Shown piece by piece: positions 18,365-26,525 of a stretch of DNA of 64,000 nucleotides (position 1 is its first letter; each line of letters begins with the position of its first letter). The notes beneath the pieces were generated by a model that was not told where the DNA came from, ran no database searches, and was given only the letters and a program-made list of their open reading frames with translations. The DNA lies in assembly GCF_022807975.1 (NCBI RefSeq), contig NZ_CP094358.1, forward strand, positions 2,170,001-2,234,000, written 5' to 3'. The translations under genes were made by a program, and so were the position numbers. Source of the stretch: Abyssalbus ytuae (lineage in GTDB: Bacteria; Bacteroidota; Bacteroidia; Flavobacteriales; Flavobacteriaceae).

Positions 18365-19579
18365 ATGCCAGATATAAATAAAATTCGTGAAGATTTTCCG
18401 ATCCTGAAAAGAAAGGTAAATGGTTATCCCCTCATATATTTAGATAATGCAGCCACATCGCAAACGCCCAAACAGGTCATTGATACTATTGTAGGTTATT
18501 ATTCAAACTATAATGCCAACATACATAGGGGAGTCCATACACTTTCGCAGGAGGCTACCGAAAAATATGAAGAGGCCAGAATAAAAATTCAGAAACATTT
18601 CAATGCTACAAAACCATATGAGATAATTTTTACTTCAGGTACTACACACGGAATAAATTTGGTAGCTACAGGATTTTCAGATTTTCTAAAAGAAGGCGAC
18701 GAAATAATAGTATCGGCATTAGAACATCATTCGAATATAGTACCATGGCAAATGCTTTGTGAACGCACAGGGGCTGTATTGAAAGTAATTCCCATGAATG
18801 AGGATGGAGAGTTGATAATGTCCGAATATGATAAAATACTTTCGCCAAATACTAAGCTCGTATTTTGCAATCATATATCAAATGCTCTTGGAACCATTAA
18901 TCCGGTACAGGAAATAATAGACAAAGCACATCAGTTTGGAGCTGCTGTTTTAATTGATGGTGCTCAGGCTGCCCCACATTTAAAGATAGATGTGCAGGCT
19001 CTGGATGTGGATTTTTATGTTGCCTCGGCACATAAAATGTGTGGACCCACCGGTGTGGGCATGCTTTACGGAAAAGAAGAATGGTTAAAAAAGCTTCCTC
19101 CTTACCAGGGTGGAGGAGAAATGATAGCAGAAGTAACTTTTGAAAAAACTACTTATGCTGATTTGCCTCACAAATTTGAAGCCGGCACTCCAAATATATG
19201 TGGCGGTATTGCATTTGGTGCAGCGATAGATTATTTAAATTCAATAGATCTTGATGAAATTAAGGCTTATGAGGATGAACTCCTTGCATATGCCACAGAA
19301 AAATTATCTTCAATTTTAGGCCTGAAAATTTATGGTACTTCAGAAAATAAAACTTCTGTTATTTCTTTTAATATAGAAGGTATACATCCTTATGACATTG
19401 GCAGCATAGTAGATAAGCTGGGTATAGCAGTAAGAACAGGTCACCACTGTGCTCAGCCAATTATGGATTACTACAAAATACCAGGTACGGTAAGAGCCAG
19501 TTTTGCCTTTTATAATACAAAAGAAGAAATAGACAACTTTGTAGAGGCTGTAAATCGTGCCCAACTTATGTTATCGTAA
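18365..19579 (+). CDS. sufS: SufS-type cysteine desulfurase (class V aminotransferase fold)
   Basis: SufS is a PLP enzyme that removes sulfur from cysteine as a persulfide, giving alanine, and supplies it through SufE to SufBCD. The 404 residues include the PLP lysine in ASAHKMCGPTGVG, the PLP-binding DGAQAAPH and the active Cys in RTGHHCAQP near 360. That Cys context is the group II (SufS/CsdA) form. The gene is cut off from sufBCD by four other genes and appears to have its own promoter. Confidence 0.96.
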   Translation: MPDINKIREDFPILKRKVNGYPLIYLDNAATSQTPKQVIDTIVGYYSNYNANIHRGVHTLSQEATEKYEEARIKIQKHFNATKPYEIIFTSGTTHGINLVATGFSDFLKEGDEIIVSALEHHSNIVPWQMLCERTGAVLKVIPMNEDGELIMSEYDKILSPNTKLVFCNHISNALGTINPVQEIIDKAHQFGAAVLIDGAQAAPHLKIDVQALDVDFYVASAHKMCGPTGVGMLYGKEEWLKKLPPYQGGGEMIAEVTFEKTTYADLPHKFEAGTPNICGGIAFGAAIDYLNSIDLDEIKAYEDELLAYATEKLSSILGLKIYGTSENKTSVISFNIEGIHPYDIGSIVDKLGIAVRTGHHCAQPIMDYYKIPGTVRASFAFYNTKEEIDNFVEAVNRAQLMLS

Positions 19580-19691
19580 CAATCTGAAAAAGTAGACTTT
19601 ATCTCCAAAAAAGTACGGTTTTTCCGTATTAAATTAATGTTAATTTTTATTAGCTTACCATCGCTAATTTATAATTAAAAACTTAGAACTT

Positions 19692-20675
19692 ATGAAAAAA
19701 GTCATTTTGAGCATGGCTGTTTTGGCCATGTTGATGTTTTCTTGTGAAAAATCGGATCCTGTTAATGGAGAAGAAAACAATCTTAATTCGGAAAATCAGG
19801 AAACTTTTTCGATTGCTAAAGATCATTGTGGAACAATGGGAGTTTTGTCTGAAAAAATGAGTGAAGATCCTACTCTTGAGGTAAAAATGCAGGCAATAGA
19901 GCAATTTACCCAACAAGCTATTAAAAGTGGGTTAACCAAAAGGATTGCTTCCGATGGTGTATTGGAAATTCCTGTGGTTTTTCATGTAATTTACCGGACA
20001 AGCAGCGAAAATATTCCTAATTCGCAATTACAGGACCAACTTGATATTCTTAATGAAGACTTTAATATGAACAACCCCGGAAGAAATACTATCCCGGGTG
20101 AATTTACCCCTGTTGAAGCTAATATAGGGGTTCGTTTTGTTTTACAGGATGTTATAAGAAAGTATAATTCCAAAAGAAGATGGAACCCGGATGACAGAAT
20201 GAAGTTTACTTCCCAAGGGGGAAGTGATGTAGTGAATCCGCAGGAATATTTAAATATCTGGATTGTAAACAATATGCCGTATCAGGGAGGAAATATTCTT
20301 GGTTATGCCCAGTTTCCAGGAGGTAGCTGGTCTACCGATGGTGTAGTGCTCGATTACAGGGTTACGGGTTATACTGCCTGGGGTTTTACCGGTCGGACTG
20401 CCACACATGAAGTAGGCCACTGGATGAACCTTCGCCATATTTGGGGTGATGGTGGTTGTGGAGCTTCAGACTTTGTTGCCGACACTCCTGATTCTGATGG
20501 TCCCAGCAGTGGCTGCCCGATTTATCCTCAAGTTAATTGCGGCACCAATGATATGACTATGAATTTCATGGATTATTCCAATGATGAATGTATGAACATG
20601 TTTACTTTAGGCCAAAAAGACAGAATGATGGCAGTTTTTGCTAATGGAGGGTTCAGGGAGCAAATGGCACAATAA
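19692..20675 (+). CDS. M43 (pappalysin-like) zinc metalloprotease, lipoprotein
   Basis: The 327-residue protein has a lipoprotein signal with Cys18 (LMFSC) and the metzincin zinc motif HEVGHWMNLRHIWGD near 236-250; the Met-turn lies in MNFMDYSNDECMNMFTLGQ. M43 enzymes are extracellular endopeptidases. It lacks a T9SS sorting domain, so it should stay lipid-anchored. It is a paralogue of the exported protease at 39788-41971, sharing VIY..S.ENI near the start and the whole catalytic core. It sits between sufS and sufE with no obvious functional link, and a terminator follows it. Confidence 0.9.
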   Translation: MKKVILSMAVLAMLMFSCEKSDPVNGEENNLNSENQETFSIAKDHCGTMGVLSEKMSEDPTLEVKMQAIEQFTQQAIKSGLTKRIASDGVLEIPVVFHVIYRTSSENIPNSQLQDQLDILNEDFNMNNPGRNTIPGEFTPVEANIGVRFVLQDVIRKYNSKRRWNPDDRMKFTSQGGSDVVNPQEYLNIWIVNNMPYQGGNILGYAQFPGGSWSTDGVVLDYRVTGYTAWGFTGRTATHEVGHWMNLRHIWGDGGCGASDFVADTPDSDGPSSGCPIYPQVNCGTNDMTMNFMDYSNDECMNMFTLGQKDRMMAVFANGGFREQMAQ

Positions 20676-20697
20676 TTTTTTTCATTTTTGATTTTAG

Positions 20698-20722
20698 AAG
20701 ACGCCAATTTTGGCGTCTTTTT
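20698..20722 (+). terminator. Rho-independent terminator after the M43 lipoprotein gene
   Basis: A 9-bp perfect stem (aagacgcca at 20698-20706, tggcgtctt at 20711-20719) is followed by a T-run. Confidence 0.85.
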
Positions 20723-20751
20723 TGTATTATTAATATATAAAACAAAATACT

Positions 20752-21186
20752 ATGAAATTTATAAGTTTAATATTCCTGACAGTCATTACCCTTAAAGGAT
20801 GTTCACAGGAAAAATCTGCTCAGGAAAATAATATAGTGGTAGAATATGAAGCATCATCCCGAGGCTTTTTTAACCAAATAAAAGTTACGAAAGATTCGAT
20901 ATATAAAAGTAATGACAGGAGTGAAAAAAGTATGAGATCTACACTGTGTACTGATTCTCAATGGAAAAAAATAACAGCTAAAATAGAAGGAATTGATATA
21001 GATAAGCTGGAAACTCTTGAACCCCCTACCGACAAAAGAACGTATGATGCAGCTGCACATGCTACTCTTACCATTAAAAAAAATGATTCAGTATATAAAA
21101 CACAAACTTTTGATTCAGGAAATCCGCCTAAAGAAATAGAATCATTGGTTAAAGCTATCCTAACATTAGGAAAAACTGTTGAATAG
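20752..21186 (+). CDS. Putative lipoprotein of unknown function
   Basis: The 144-residue protein begins with a short hydrophobic segment and a Cys17 lipobox-like site (ITLKGC), so it is probably a lipid-anchored periplasmic protein. The rest is mostly predicted beta structure with a conserved-looking HATLTIKKNDSVYKTQTFD stretch near 103-121. I do not recognise a characterised family. It follows a terminator and lies 39 bases before sufE, so it may lead the sufE transcript. Confidence 0.75.
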   Translation: MKFISLIFLTVITLKGCSQEKSAQENNIVVEYEASSRGFFNQIKVTKDSIYKSNDRSEKSMRSTLCTDSQWKKITAKIEGIDIDKLETLEPPTDKRTYDAAAHATLTIKKNDSVYKTQTFDSGNPPKEIESLVKAILTLGKTVE

Positions 21187-21225
21187 CAGTAATTGTTGTT
21201 GTATTTTTGTCCGAAAGTAATTAAA

Positions 21226-21648
21226 ATGACTATACAGGAAATTCAGGAAGATATTGTTGATGAGTTCTCCATGTTTGATGATTGGATGCAACGTTACGAA
21301 TACATGATTGAGTTAGGAAAATCTCTTCCTCTTATTGAGGAAAAATATAAAATGGATGATAACCTCATAAAAGGTTGCCAGAGTAAGGTATGGGTGCATG
21401 CCCGGCTGAATGATGATAAACTGGTTTTCACAGCTGATAGTGATGCCATAATAACCAAAGGTATTATTGCCATACTCATCAGGGTTTTTTCTAATCAAAA
21501 GCCCAAGGATATAATTGATGCCGACACAGAATTTATAGATAAAATTGGTTTGAAAGAACATTTATCTCCTACACGGGCAAATGGCCTTGTAAGTATGATT
21601 AAGCAGTTAAAAATGTATGCAATAGCATATCAAACCCAGTTAAATTAA
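21226..21648 (+). CDS. sufE: Cysteine desulfuration protein SufE
   Basis: SufE accepts persulfide sulfur from SufS and hands it to SufB. The 140 residues include the acceptor cysteine in DNLIKGCQSKVWV (Cys51) and the family helix EFIDKIGLKEHLSPTRANGL. The ATG at 21226 (MTIQEIQ) is preferred over an in-frame ATG 11 codons upstream because homologues begin there. It is followed after 6 bases by the DUF59 gene, then directly by DUF2480. Confidence 0.95.
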   Translation: MTIQEIQEDIVDEFSMFDDWMQRYEYMIELGKSLPLIEEKYKMDDNLIKGCQSKVWVHARLNDDKLVFTADSDAIITKGIIAILIRVFSNQKPKDIIDADTEFIDKIGLKEHLSPTRANGLVSMIKQLKMYAIAYQTQLN

Positions 21649-21654
21649 GAAAGT

Positions 21655-21981
21655 ATGAGTGAAACTACTATAAATACCACGGAATTAGGTGAAAAAATTG
21701 TAAGAGTGTTAAAAACTATTTATGATCCCGAGATACCTGTAGACATCTATGAATTGGGCCTTATTTATGATGTTTTTGTTAATCAGGATTATGAAGTAAA
21801 AATATTAATGACACTCACATCTCCTAACTGTCCTGTAGCAGAAACCCTACCTGTAGAGGTTGAGGAAAAAATCAAATCCATTGATGAAATTAAGGATACC
21901 GAAGTAGAAATAACTTTTGACCCCCCATGGAGCCAGGACTTAATGAGTGAAGAAGCAAAGTTGGAGTTAGGATTATTATAA
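21655..21981 (+). CDS. MIP18/DUF59 (SufT-like) Fe-S assembly factor
   Basis: The 108-residue protein is a single MIP18/PaaD-like domain: DPEIPVDIYELGLIYDV (24-40), the TSPNCPVAETLP loop with the conserved Cys, and the FDPPWSQDLMSEEAKLELG tail. Related proteins (SufT, the N-terminal part of bacterial ApbC/Mrp, PaaD) help mature or deliver Fe-S clusters. It sits between sufE and DUF2480 with spacings of 6 and 0 bases. Placement in the cluster-delivery branch of SUF is a strong contextual inference. Confidence 0.92.
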   Translation: MSETTINTTELGEKIVRVLKTIYDPEIPVDIYELGLIYDVFVNQDYEVKILMTLTSPNCPVAETLPVEVEEKIKSIDEIKDTEVEITFDPPWSQDLMSEEAKLELGLL

Positions 21982-22488
21982 ATGGCGGGTGAAATTATAA
22001 ATAGGGTAGCGCAAAGTAAACTGGTTACTTTTAACCTTGAGGATTTTTATCCGGAAGGGAAAAGAATACTTTTTGATATTTCTGACTGGTTATTAGAAGG
22101 GCTCATTTTAAAAGAAAATGATTTTAGGGAGAATGTTAAACAAAACGATTGGCAACAATATAAAGATACCTATGTAGCATTAACCTGTTCTACAGATGCC
22201 ATTATCCCTGCCTGGGCTTATATGCTTATTACCACACATCTTACTCCCTTTACGAAAAAAGTTATAGTAGGAAACCTGAACGATTTGGAAATTTCTATTT
22301 ATAATGAAATTATAGATAAGTTAGATCTTTCTGCTTTAAAAGACTTACCCGTTATAGTAAAAGGATGTTCCAGTAAGCCTGTGCCACAAAATGCCTATAT
22401 TTCCCTGGTTCAAAAACTTCAGCCTATAGCTAAAAGCATTATGTACGGAGAGGCATGCTCTTCAGTTCCGTTATTTAAAAGAAAATAA
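21982..22488 (+). CDS. DUF2480 family protein linked to SUF, three-cysteine protein
   Basis: The 168-residue soluble protein begins at the base after the DUF59 stop, so translation is likely coupled. It has exactly three cysteines, C69 (ALTCSTDA), C129 (KGCSSKPVP) and C159 (EACSSVPLF), each followed by Ser. Spaced cysteines in a SUF operon suggest metal or Fe-S ligation, but this is inference. DUF2480 is a Bacteroidota family with no known activity. No signal peptide or membrane segment is visible. Confidence 0.88.
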   Translation: MAGEIINRVAQSKLVTFNLEDFYPEGKRILFDISDWLLEGLILKENDFRENVKQNDWQQYKDTYVALTCSTDAIIPAWAYMLITTHLTPFTKKVIVGNLNDLEISIYNEIIDKLDLSALKDLPVIVKGCSSKPVPQNAYISLVQKLQPIAKSIMYGEACSSVPLFKRK

Positions 22489-22582
22489 CGAACACTTTAT
22501 CGAGTTTCATTATAAAAACCCTGTTATTATTTGAAGTATAATCTGCCTTAAAATTACTTTTAGGGTCAAAATTAACTTACAT

Positions 22583-23461
22583 ATGAAAAAAATCTTATTT
22601 GTATTGAGCTTATTGGCCGGAATTTATGTAACCTATGCTCAGGAAGAATCAACTGATGAACCAAAGGAAGGCTGGACTACCGCCGGAAACATTTCATTAT
22701 TATTTAATCAATCGGCCTTTAATGCCGAATGGCTTGGTGGGGGTACCAGTAACATAGCCGGAAACCTTGCTGTTTCTTATGACTTTAATTATTTAAAGGA
22801 TGATTGGACATGGGACAACAAGATTTTGGTAGATTATGGTCTGACTAAGGTTAAAGACGATGACTTTACCAAAAAAACGAATGACCGTTTGGAGTTTAAC
22901 TCCCTATTAGGTAAAAAAGCATCGGGGAACTGGTATTATTCTGCTTTTATGAATTTTAAAACACAAATTGCTAAAGGTTATGCATACGGAGAAGATGAAT
23001 TTGGTAACGAAATAAGGACCGAAATAACTCATTTCTTTTCTCCTGCTTATTTACAATTTGGTCCCGGTATGTTGTGGAAAAAAAGTGATAATCTAAAAGT
23101 GAATATTGCCCCGGCTACTGCAAGACTTATTTTTGTTGATAAGGATTTTACCCTGCCTGATGATGCTTATTTTGGGGTAGAAGAAGGTAAAAGCTCTCGT
23201 TTTGAATTTGGAGCGTCCTTATCGGCTTATGCAAAATTTGATGTGATGACAAATGTATCAATGGAAAACATTTTAAACCTGTACTCTAACTATTTGGAAG
23301 ATCCACAAAATGTTGACATAGATTATACTATGAACCTTGTTATGAAAATCAATAAGTATTTGTCAACCAATCTTACTTTTCAGGCTATTTATGATGATAA
23401 TGCTATCGCCGCTTTTCAGATTAGAGAAATGTTCGGGTTAGGCATTAACTACGGATTTTAA
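22583..23461 (+). CDS. DUF3078 family outer-membrane-type beta protein
   Basis: The 292-residue protein has a signal peptide (residues 1-19, cleaved after TYAQ). A region of alternating aromatic and polar residues follows (WTTAGNISLLFNQSAFNAEW, later LSTNLTFQAIYDDNAIAAFQ) and it ends GLGINYGF with a terminal aromatic, as in outer-membrane beta-barrels. DUF3078 is widespread in Bacteroidota and uncharacterised. It closes the sufE-DUF59-DUF2480 group after a 94-base gap and ends near a strong terminator. Conserved linkage to SUF may be positional only. Confidence 0.88.
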   Translation: MKKILFVLSLLAGIYVTYAQEESTDEPKEGWTTAGNISLLFNQSAFNAEWLGGGTSNIAGNLAVSYDFNYLKDDWTWDNKILVDYGLTKVKDDDFTKKTNDRLEFNSLLGKKASGNWYYSAFMNFKTQIAKGYAYGEDEFGNEIRTEITHFFSPAYLQFGPGMLWKKSDNLKVNIAPATARLIFVDKDFTLPDDAYFGVEEGKSSRFEFGASLSAYAKFDVMTNVSMENILNLYSNYLEDPQNVDIDYTMNLVMKINKYLSTNLTFQAIYDDNAIAAFQIREMFGLGINYGF

Positions 23462-23498
23462 TATAATTTTATTGATTTGTTTAAAGTTAGCTGAACAG

Positions 23499-23526
23499 AA
23501 AAAGCCCTTGTACAAGGGCTTTTTTT
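23499..23526. terminator. Bidirectional terminator overlapping the hflX stop codon
   Basis: A near-perfect palindrome with arms aaaaagcccttgt and acaagggcttttt carries T-runs on both strands. It ends the DUF3078 transcript and, on the minus strand, begins within the stop codon of hflX at 23525-23527. Confidence 0.8.
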
Positions 23527-24739
23527 AAATGTTTTCGCTAATATGTTCCGGGTAAAGAAAATTATTGTACGGAAACCGGGTAATATGAATTTTCCTGACT
23601 TCTTCATATACTCTGTTTCTGAATTCTTCGAGGTTTTCTTTATTTAAAGCCGAAATAAAAAGTACATTATCACCCATTTTACCCATCCATGTTTTTTTCC
23701 ACTCTTTCAGGGTAAAATGTCTGCTTGTTTTTTCTGTTATCAAGTCATCTTCTTCTATGGTGTCATGACTGTATTGATCAATTTTATTAAACACCATAAT
23801 AGTAGGTTTGTTGGCACTTTTAATTTCAGTTAATATTTGATTTACGGATGCAATATGTTCTTCAAAATTAGGGTGTGATATATCTACAACATGCAATAAA
23901 AGATCTGCTTCCCTTACTTCATCCAATGTGCTTTTAAAAGACTCTACCAGTTGTGTGGGGAGTTTTCTAATAAAACCAACCGTGTCGCTTAGCAAGAAAG
24001 GAAGATTTCCTATCACCACTTTTCTCACGGTCGTATCTAACGTAGCAAAAAGTTTGTTTTCGGCAAAAACTTCACTTTTACTAATAACGTTCATTAAAGT
24101 TGACTTTCCCACGTTGGTATAACCTACCAGCGCAACACGAACTAAAGCGCCCCGGTTACTACGTTGGGTCGCCATTTGTTTGTCAATTTTCTCTAATTTC
24201 TTTTTTAATAACGCTATCCGGTCACGCACAATACGTCTGTCGGTTTCTATCTCTGTTTCACCCGGCCCACGCATACCAATACCACCACGCTGTCGCTCAA
24301 GGTGAGTCCAGAGGCCTGTTAACCGCGGTAATAAATACTGGTATTGAGCCAATTCAACCTGTGTCCTTGCATAACTGGTTTGTGCCCTTTGAGCAAAAAT
24401 GTCAAGTATTAAACTGGTACGGTCCAGAATTTTGGCCCTCAGAATTTTTTCTATATTTTTTTGCTGAGCCGGTGTTAACTCGTCATCAAAAATTACCGTG
24501 CCTATTTCGTTTTCCTTAACAAAGGTTTCAACTTCTTCCATTTTTCCGGCACCTATAAATGTTTTAGGATTTGGAATATCTATTTTTTGGGTAAATCTTT
24601 TTACCACTTCCCCACCTGCAGTGTAAGCTAAAAATTCAAGTTCATCTAAATATTCCTTACACTTTTCTTCATCCTGTTCCTGGTTAATCACACCAATAAG
24701 AACAACCTTTTCATAATCTAATGTTTTCTTTTCTAGCAT
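23525..24739 (-). CDS. hflX: Ribosome-associated GTPase HflX
   Basis: HflX is a GTPase that splits stalled or stress-inactivated 70S ribosomes. The 404 residues have the HflX N-terminal domain with the glycine-rich QRGGIGMRGPGETEIETDRR segment near 165-184, then the G domain: G1 GYTNVGKST, G3 DTVGFIRKLP and G4 FNKIDQ. I chose the ATG at 24739 (MLEKKTLDY); an ATG nine codons upstream overlaps the -7 promoter box. It is monocistronic, with its stop inside a terminator palindrome. Confidence 0.94.
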   Translation of the reverse strand: MLEKKTLDYEKVVLIGVINQEQDEEKCKEYLDELEFLAYTAGGEVVKRFTQKIDIPNPKTFIGAGKMEEVETFVKENEIGTVIFDDELTPAQQKNIEKILRAKILDRTSLILDIFAQRAQTSYARTQVELAQYQYLLPRLTGLWTHLERQRGGIGMRGPGETEIETDRRIVRDRIALLKKKLEKIDKQMATQRSNRGALVRVALVGYTNVGKSTLMNVISKSEVFAENKLFATLDTTVRKVVIGNLPFLLSDTVGFIRKLPTQLVESFKSTLDEVREADLLLHVVDISHPNFEEHIASVNQILTEIKSANKPTIMVFNKIDQYSHDTIEEDDLITEKTSRHFTLKEWKKTWMGKMGDNVLFISALNKENLEEFRNRVYEEVRKIHITRFPYNNFLYPEHISENI

Positions 24740-24755
24740 AAATCCGTTTAAACTA

Positions 24756-24763
24756 CAAAGGTA
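24756..24763 (-). promoter_or_regulatory. Predicted -7 element of hflX
   Basis: The minus strand reads TACCTTTG, matching TAnnTTTG, 16 bases upstream of the chosen ATG. It supports that start over the longer in-frame alternative. Confidence 0.45.
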
Positions 24764-24819
24764 CACAATTGATTACTTTTGATTTTAGTATTTTTAACAA
24801 TTGAAAGAATATTATGTAG

Positions 24820-25794
24820 ATGAAGCATTTTTATTTTAAAGAAAAGGATAAAACCAACATCCATACCGTAGCTTTTTATAACCTGGAAAATTTATTTGAT
24901 ACGGAAAATGATCCTCTTACCCTGGATGATGATTTTACACCACGCGGATTTAAAAACTGGAATAAAAAGCGGTATGAAAAAAAGCTTTATAAGCTTGGCA
25001 AAGCTATCTCAAGTGTGGGTTACCATAAAGCACACAAATCCCCGGCCGTAGTAGGTCTGGCAGAAATAGAAAATAAAAAGGTAATTCAAGACCTTGTTAA
25101 CTCCAGGCATTTAAAAGAAAAAGATTTTGATATCATACACTATGAATCACCTGATGAAAGAGGGATTGATACCGGTTTTATTTATCAAAAAAGGCATTTT
25201 GAAGTTTTAAAATCCGAGGTTGAACCCCTTTTAGTCTATGATGAATTAGGGGTACGGGATTATACCCGCGATATTTTGCATGTAACGGGGGTTTTAAATA
25301 ATGAACCGGTTCATATATTAGTAAATCATTGGCCGTCCAGGCGGGACGGTGCAGAACTTACTTCTTATAAACGGATTGAAGCTGCGAAAACAGTTCATCA
25401 AATAATTGAAAGAGTAAAAGCTGTAGAAGCTAACCCCAGTTTTATTATTATGGGCGATTTTAATGACGATCCTTTTTCTGAAAGTATCAAGCAACATCTT
25501 GTTACTCCAGAATTGTATAACCCTATGGAAAAATTATTAAATCCTTATAAAAGGGGAAGTCTTAACCATAAGTTTAACTGGAATTTATTTGACCAGATTA
25601 TATTTTCCACTAATTTTTTTGATATTGAAGAGGATACCCATGCTTTTGCCCATGCCGATATTTTTGACGAAAAGTTTCTGGCAGAGTGGAAAGGTAAATA
25701 TAAAGGCAACCCTTTCAGAACCTATGCGGGCAGAAAATATTTAGGTGGTTACAGTGACCATTTTCCAGTATATATTCAGTTGAAGAAGTATTAA
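24820..25794 (+). CDS. Endonuclease/exonuclease/phosphatase (EEP) family protein
   Basis: The 324-residue protein has the EEP fold motifs: FYNLENLFD (19-27), the metal Glu in VGLAEIENK, the catalytic stretch NHWPSRRDGAE, GDFNDDPFS and the terminal YSDHFPVY. Such metal-dependent enzymes cleave phosphodiesters in nucleic acids or lipids, or remove phosphates. No signal peptide is seen, although many flavobacterial relatives are secreted, so the location is uncertain. It is transcribed divergently from hflX. Confidence 0.88.
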   Translation: MKHFYFKEKDKTNIHTVAFYNLENLFDTENDPLTLDDDFTPRGFKNWNKKRYEKKLYKLGKAISSVGYHKAHKSPAVVGLAEIENKKVIQDLVNSRHLKEKDFDIIHYESPDERGIDTGFIYQKRHFEVLKSEVEPLLVYDELGVRDYTRDILHVTGVLNNEPVHILVNHWPSRRDGAELTSYKRIEAAKTVHQIIERVKAVEANPSFIIMGDFNDDPFSESIKQHLVTPELYNPMEKLLNPYKRGSLNHKFNWNLFDQIIFSTNFFDIEEDTHAFAHADIFDEKFLAEWKGKYKGNPFRTYAGRKYLGGYSDHFPVYIQLKKY

Positions 25795-25811
25795 GGAATT
25801 GGAGTTTAAAA

Positions 25812-26525
25812 TTACACATGAAGAATCTCCTCATTAACTAAAATCTCATTACCTCTTAGCCTCAACAAAATTTGGGCTACTGCTATCACATCTTTTTCGC
25901 AATATGTTATTATTTTATCAATATCTTTTTCATTATAATACACATCTCTCACCATACCGCCGTCAATATCATCTTTAGGAGAAGGGATTCCTAATACGTT
26001 GGTTAAGAGCCTTAAAGAAGTAAAGTGTTTGTAGTCGCCAAATTTCCATAGTTCCATGGTATCCAAATGGGCCACTTCCCATGGTTTTTTACCAAACAAG
26101 TTTAATTTTGATGGTACAGCTATGTTGTTTATAATCATTCTTCTGGCTATATATGGAAAATCAAATTCTTTACCGTTATGGGCACATAATAAATGATGAG
26201 GTCTGTTAAAATGGGTTTCGGTGAGTGACTTAAAATCTTTTAATATTTTCACTTCATCGCCATGAAAAGTAGTAACCCTGAAGTTTCTTATATCGCCCTT
26301 AAAAACAAAATAACCAACAGAGATACAAATAATTTTACCGAATTCGGCCCAAATACCTGCCCGTTCATAAAATTCTTCAGCTGTAAAATCTTCTTTTCGC
26401 TGATATGATGATTTTTGTTCCCATAGCTCCTTTTTTTCCTTGTCAAGGTCATTAAAATCAATTTTTTCCGGAACTGTTTCAATATCCAGAAAGAGTATGT
26501 TTTCCAATAAAATTTTATTTAACAT
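25812..26525 (-). CDS. DnaQ-like 3'-5' exonuclease, PolB-exonuclease related
   Basis: The 237-residue protein has the DEDD exonuclease motifs: LFLDIETVPE near 12-21 (first Asp and Glu), CAHNGKEFDFPYIARR in the middle (Asp), and YCEKDVIAVAQILLRL near the C-terminus (Tyr/Asp, DEDDy form). It matches the stand-alone exonuclease family related to the proofreading domain of DNA polymerase B. It probably trims single-stranded DNA in repair or replication. Its start overlaps the end of the upstream serine hydrolase gene by 11 bases, so the two are coupled. Confidence 0.88.
   Translation of the reverse strand: MLNKILLENILFLDIETVPEKIDFNDLDKEKKELWEQKSSYQRKEDFTAEEFYERAGIWAEFGKIICISVGYFVFKGDIRNFRVTTFHGDEVKILKDFKSLTETHFNRPHHLLCAHNGKEFDFPYIARRMIINNIAVPSKLNLFGKKPWEVAHLDTMELWKFGDYKHFTSLRLLTNVLGIPSPKDDIDGGMVRDVYYNEKDIDKIITYCEKDVIAVAQILLRLRGNEILVNEEILHV

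Noticed and set aside
24100-24519. 139-codon open frame antisense to hflX
   Set aside because: It is fully covered by the HflX glycine-rich and G-domain codons and has no recognisable protein features.
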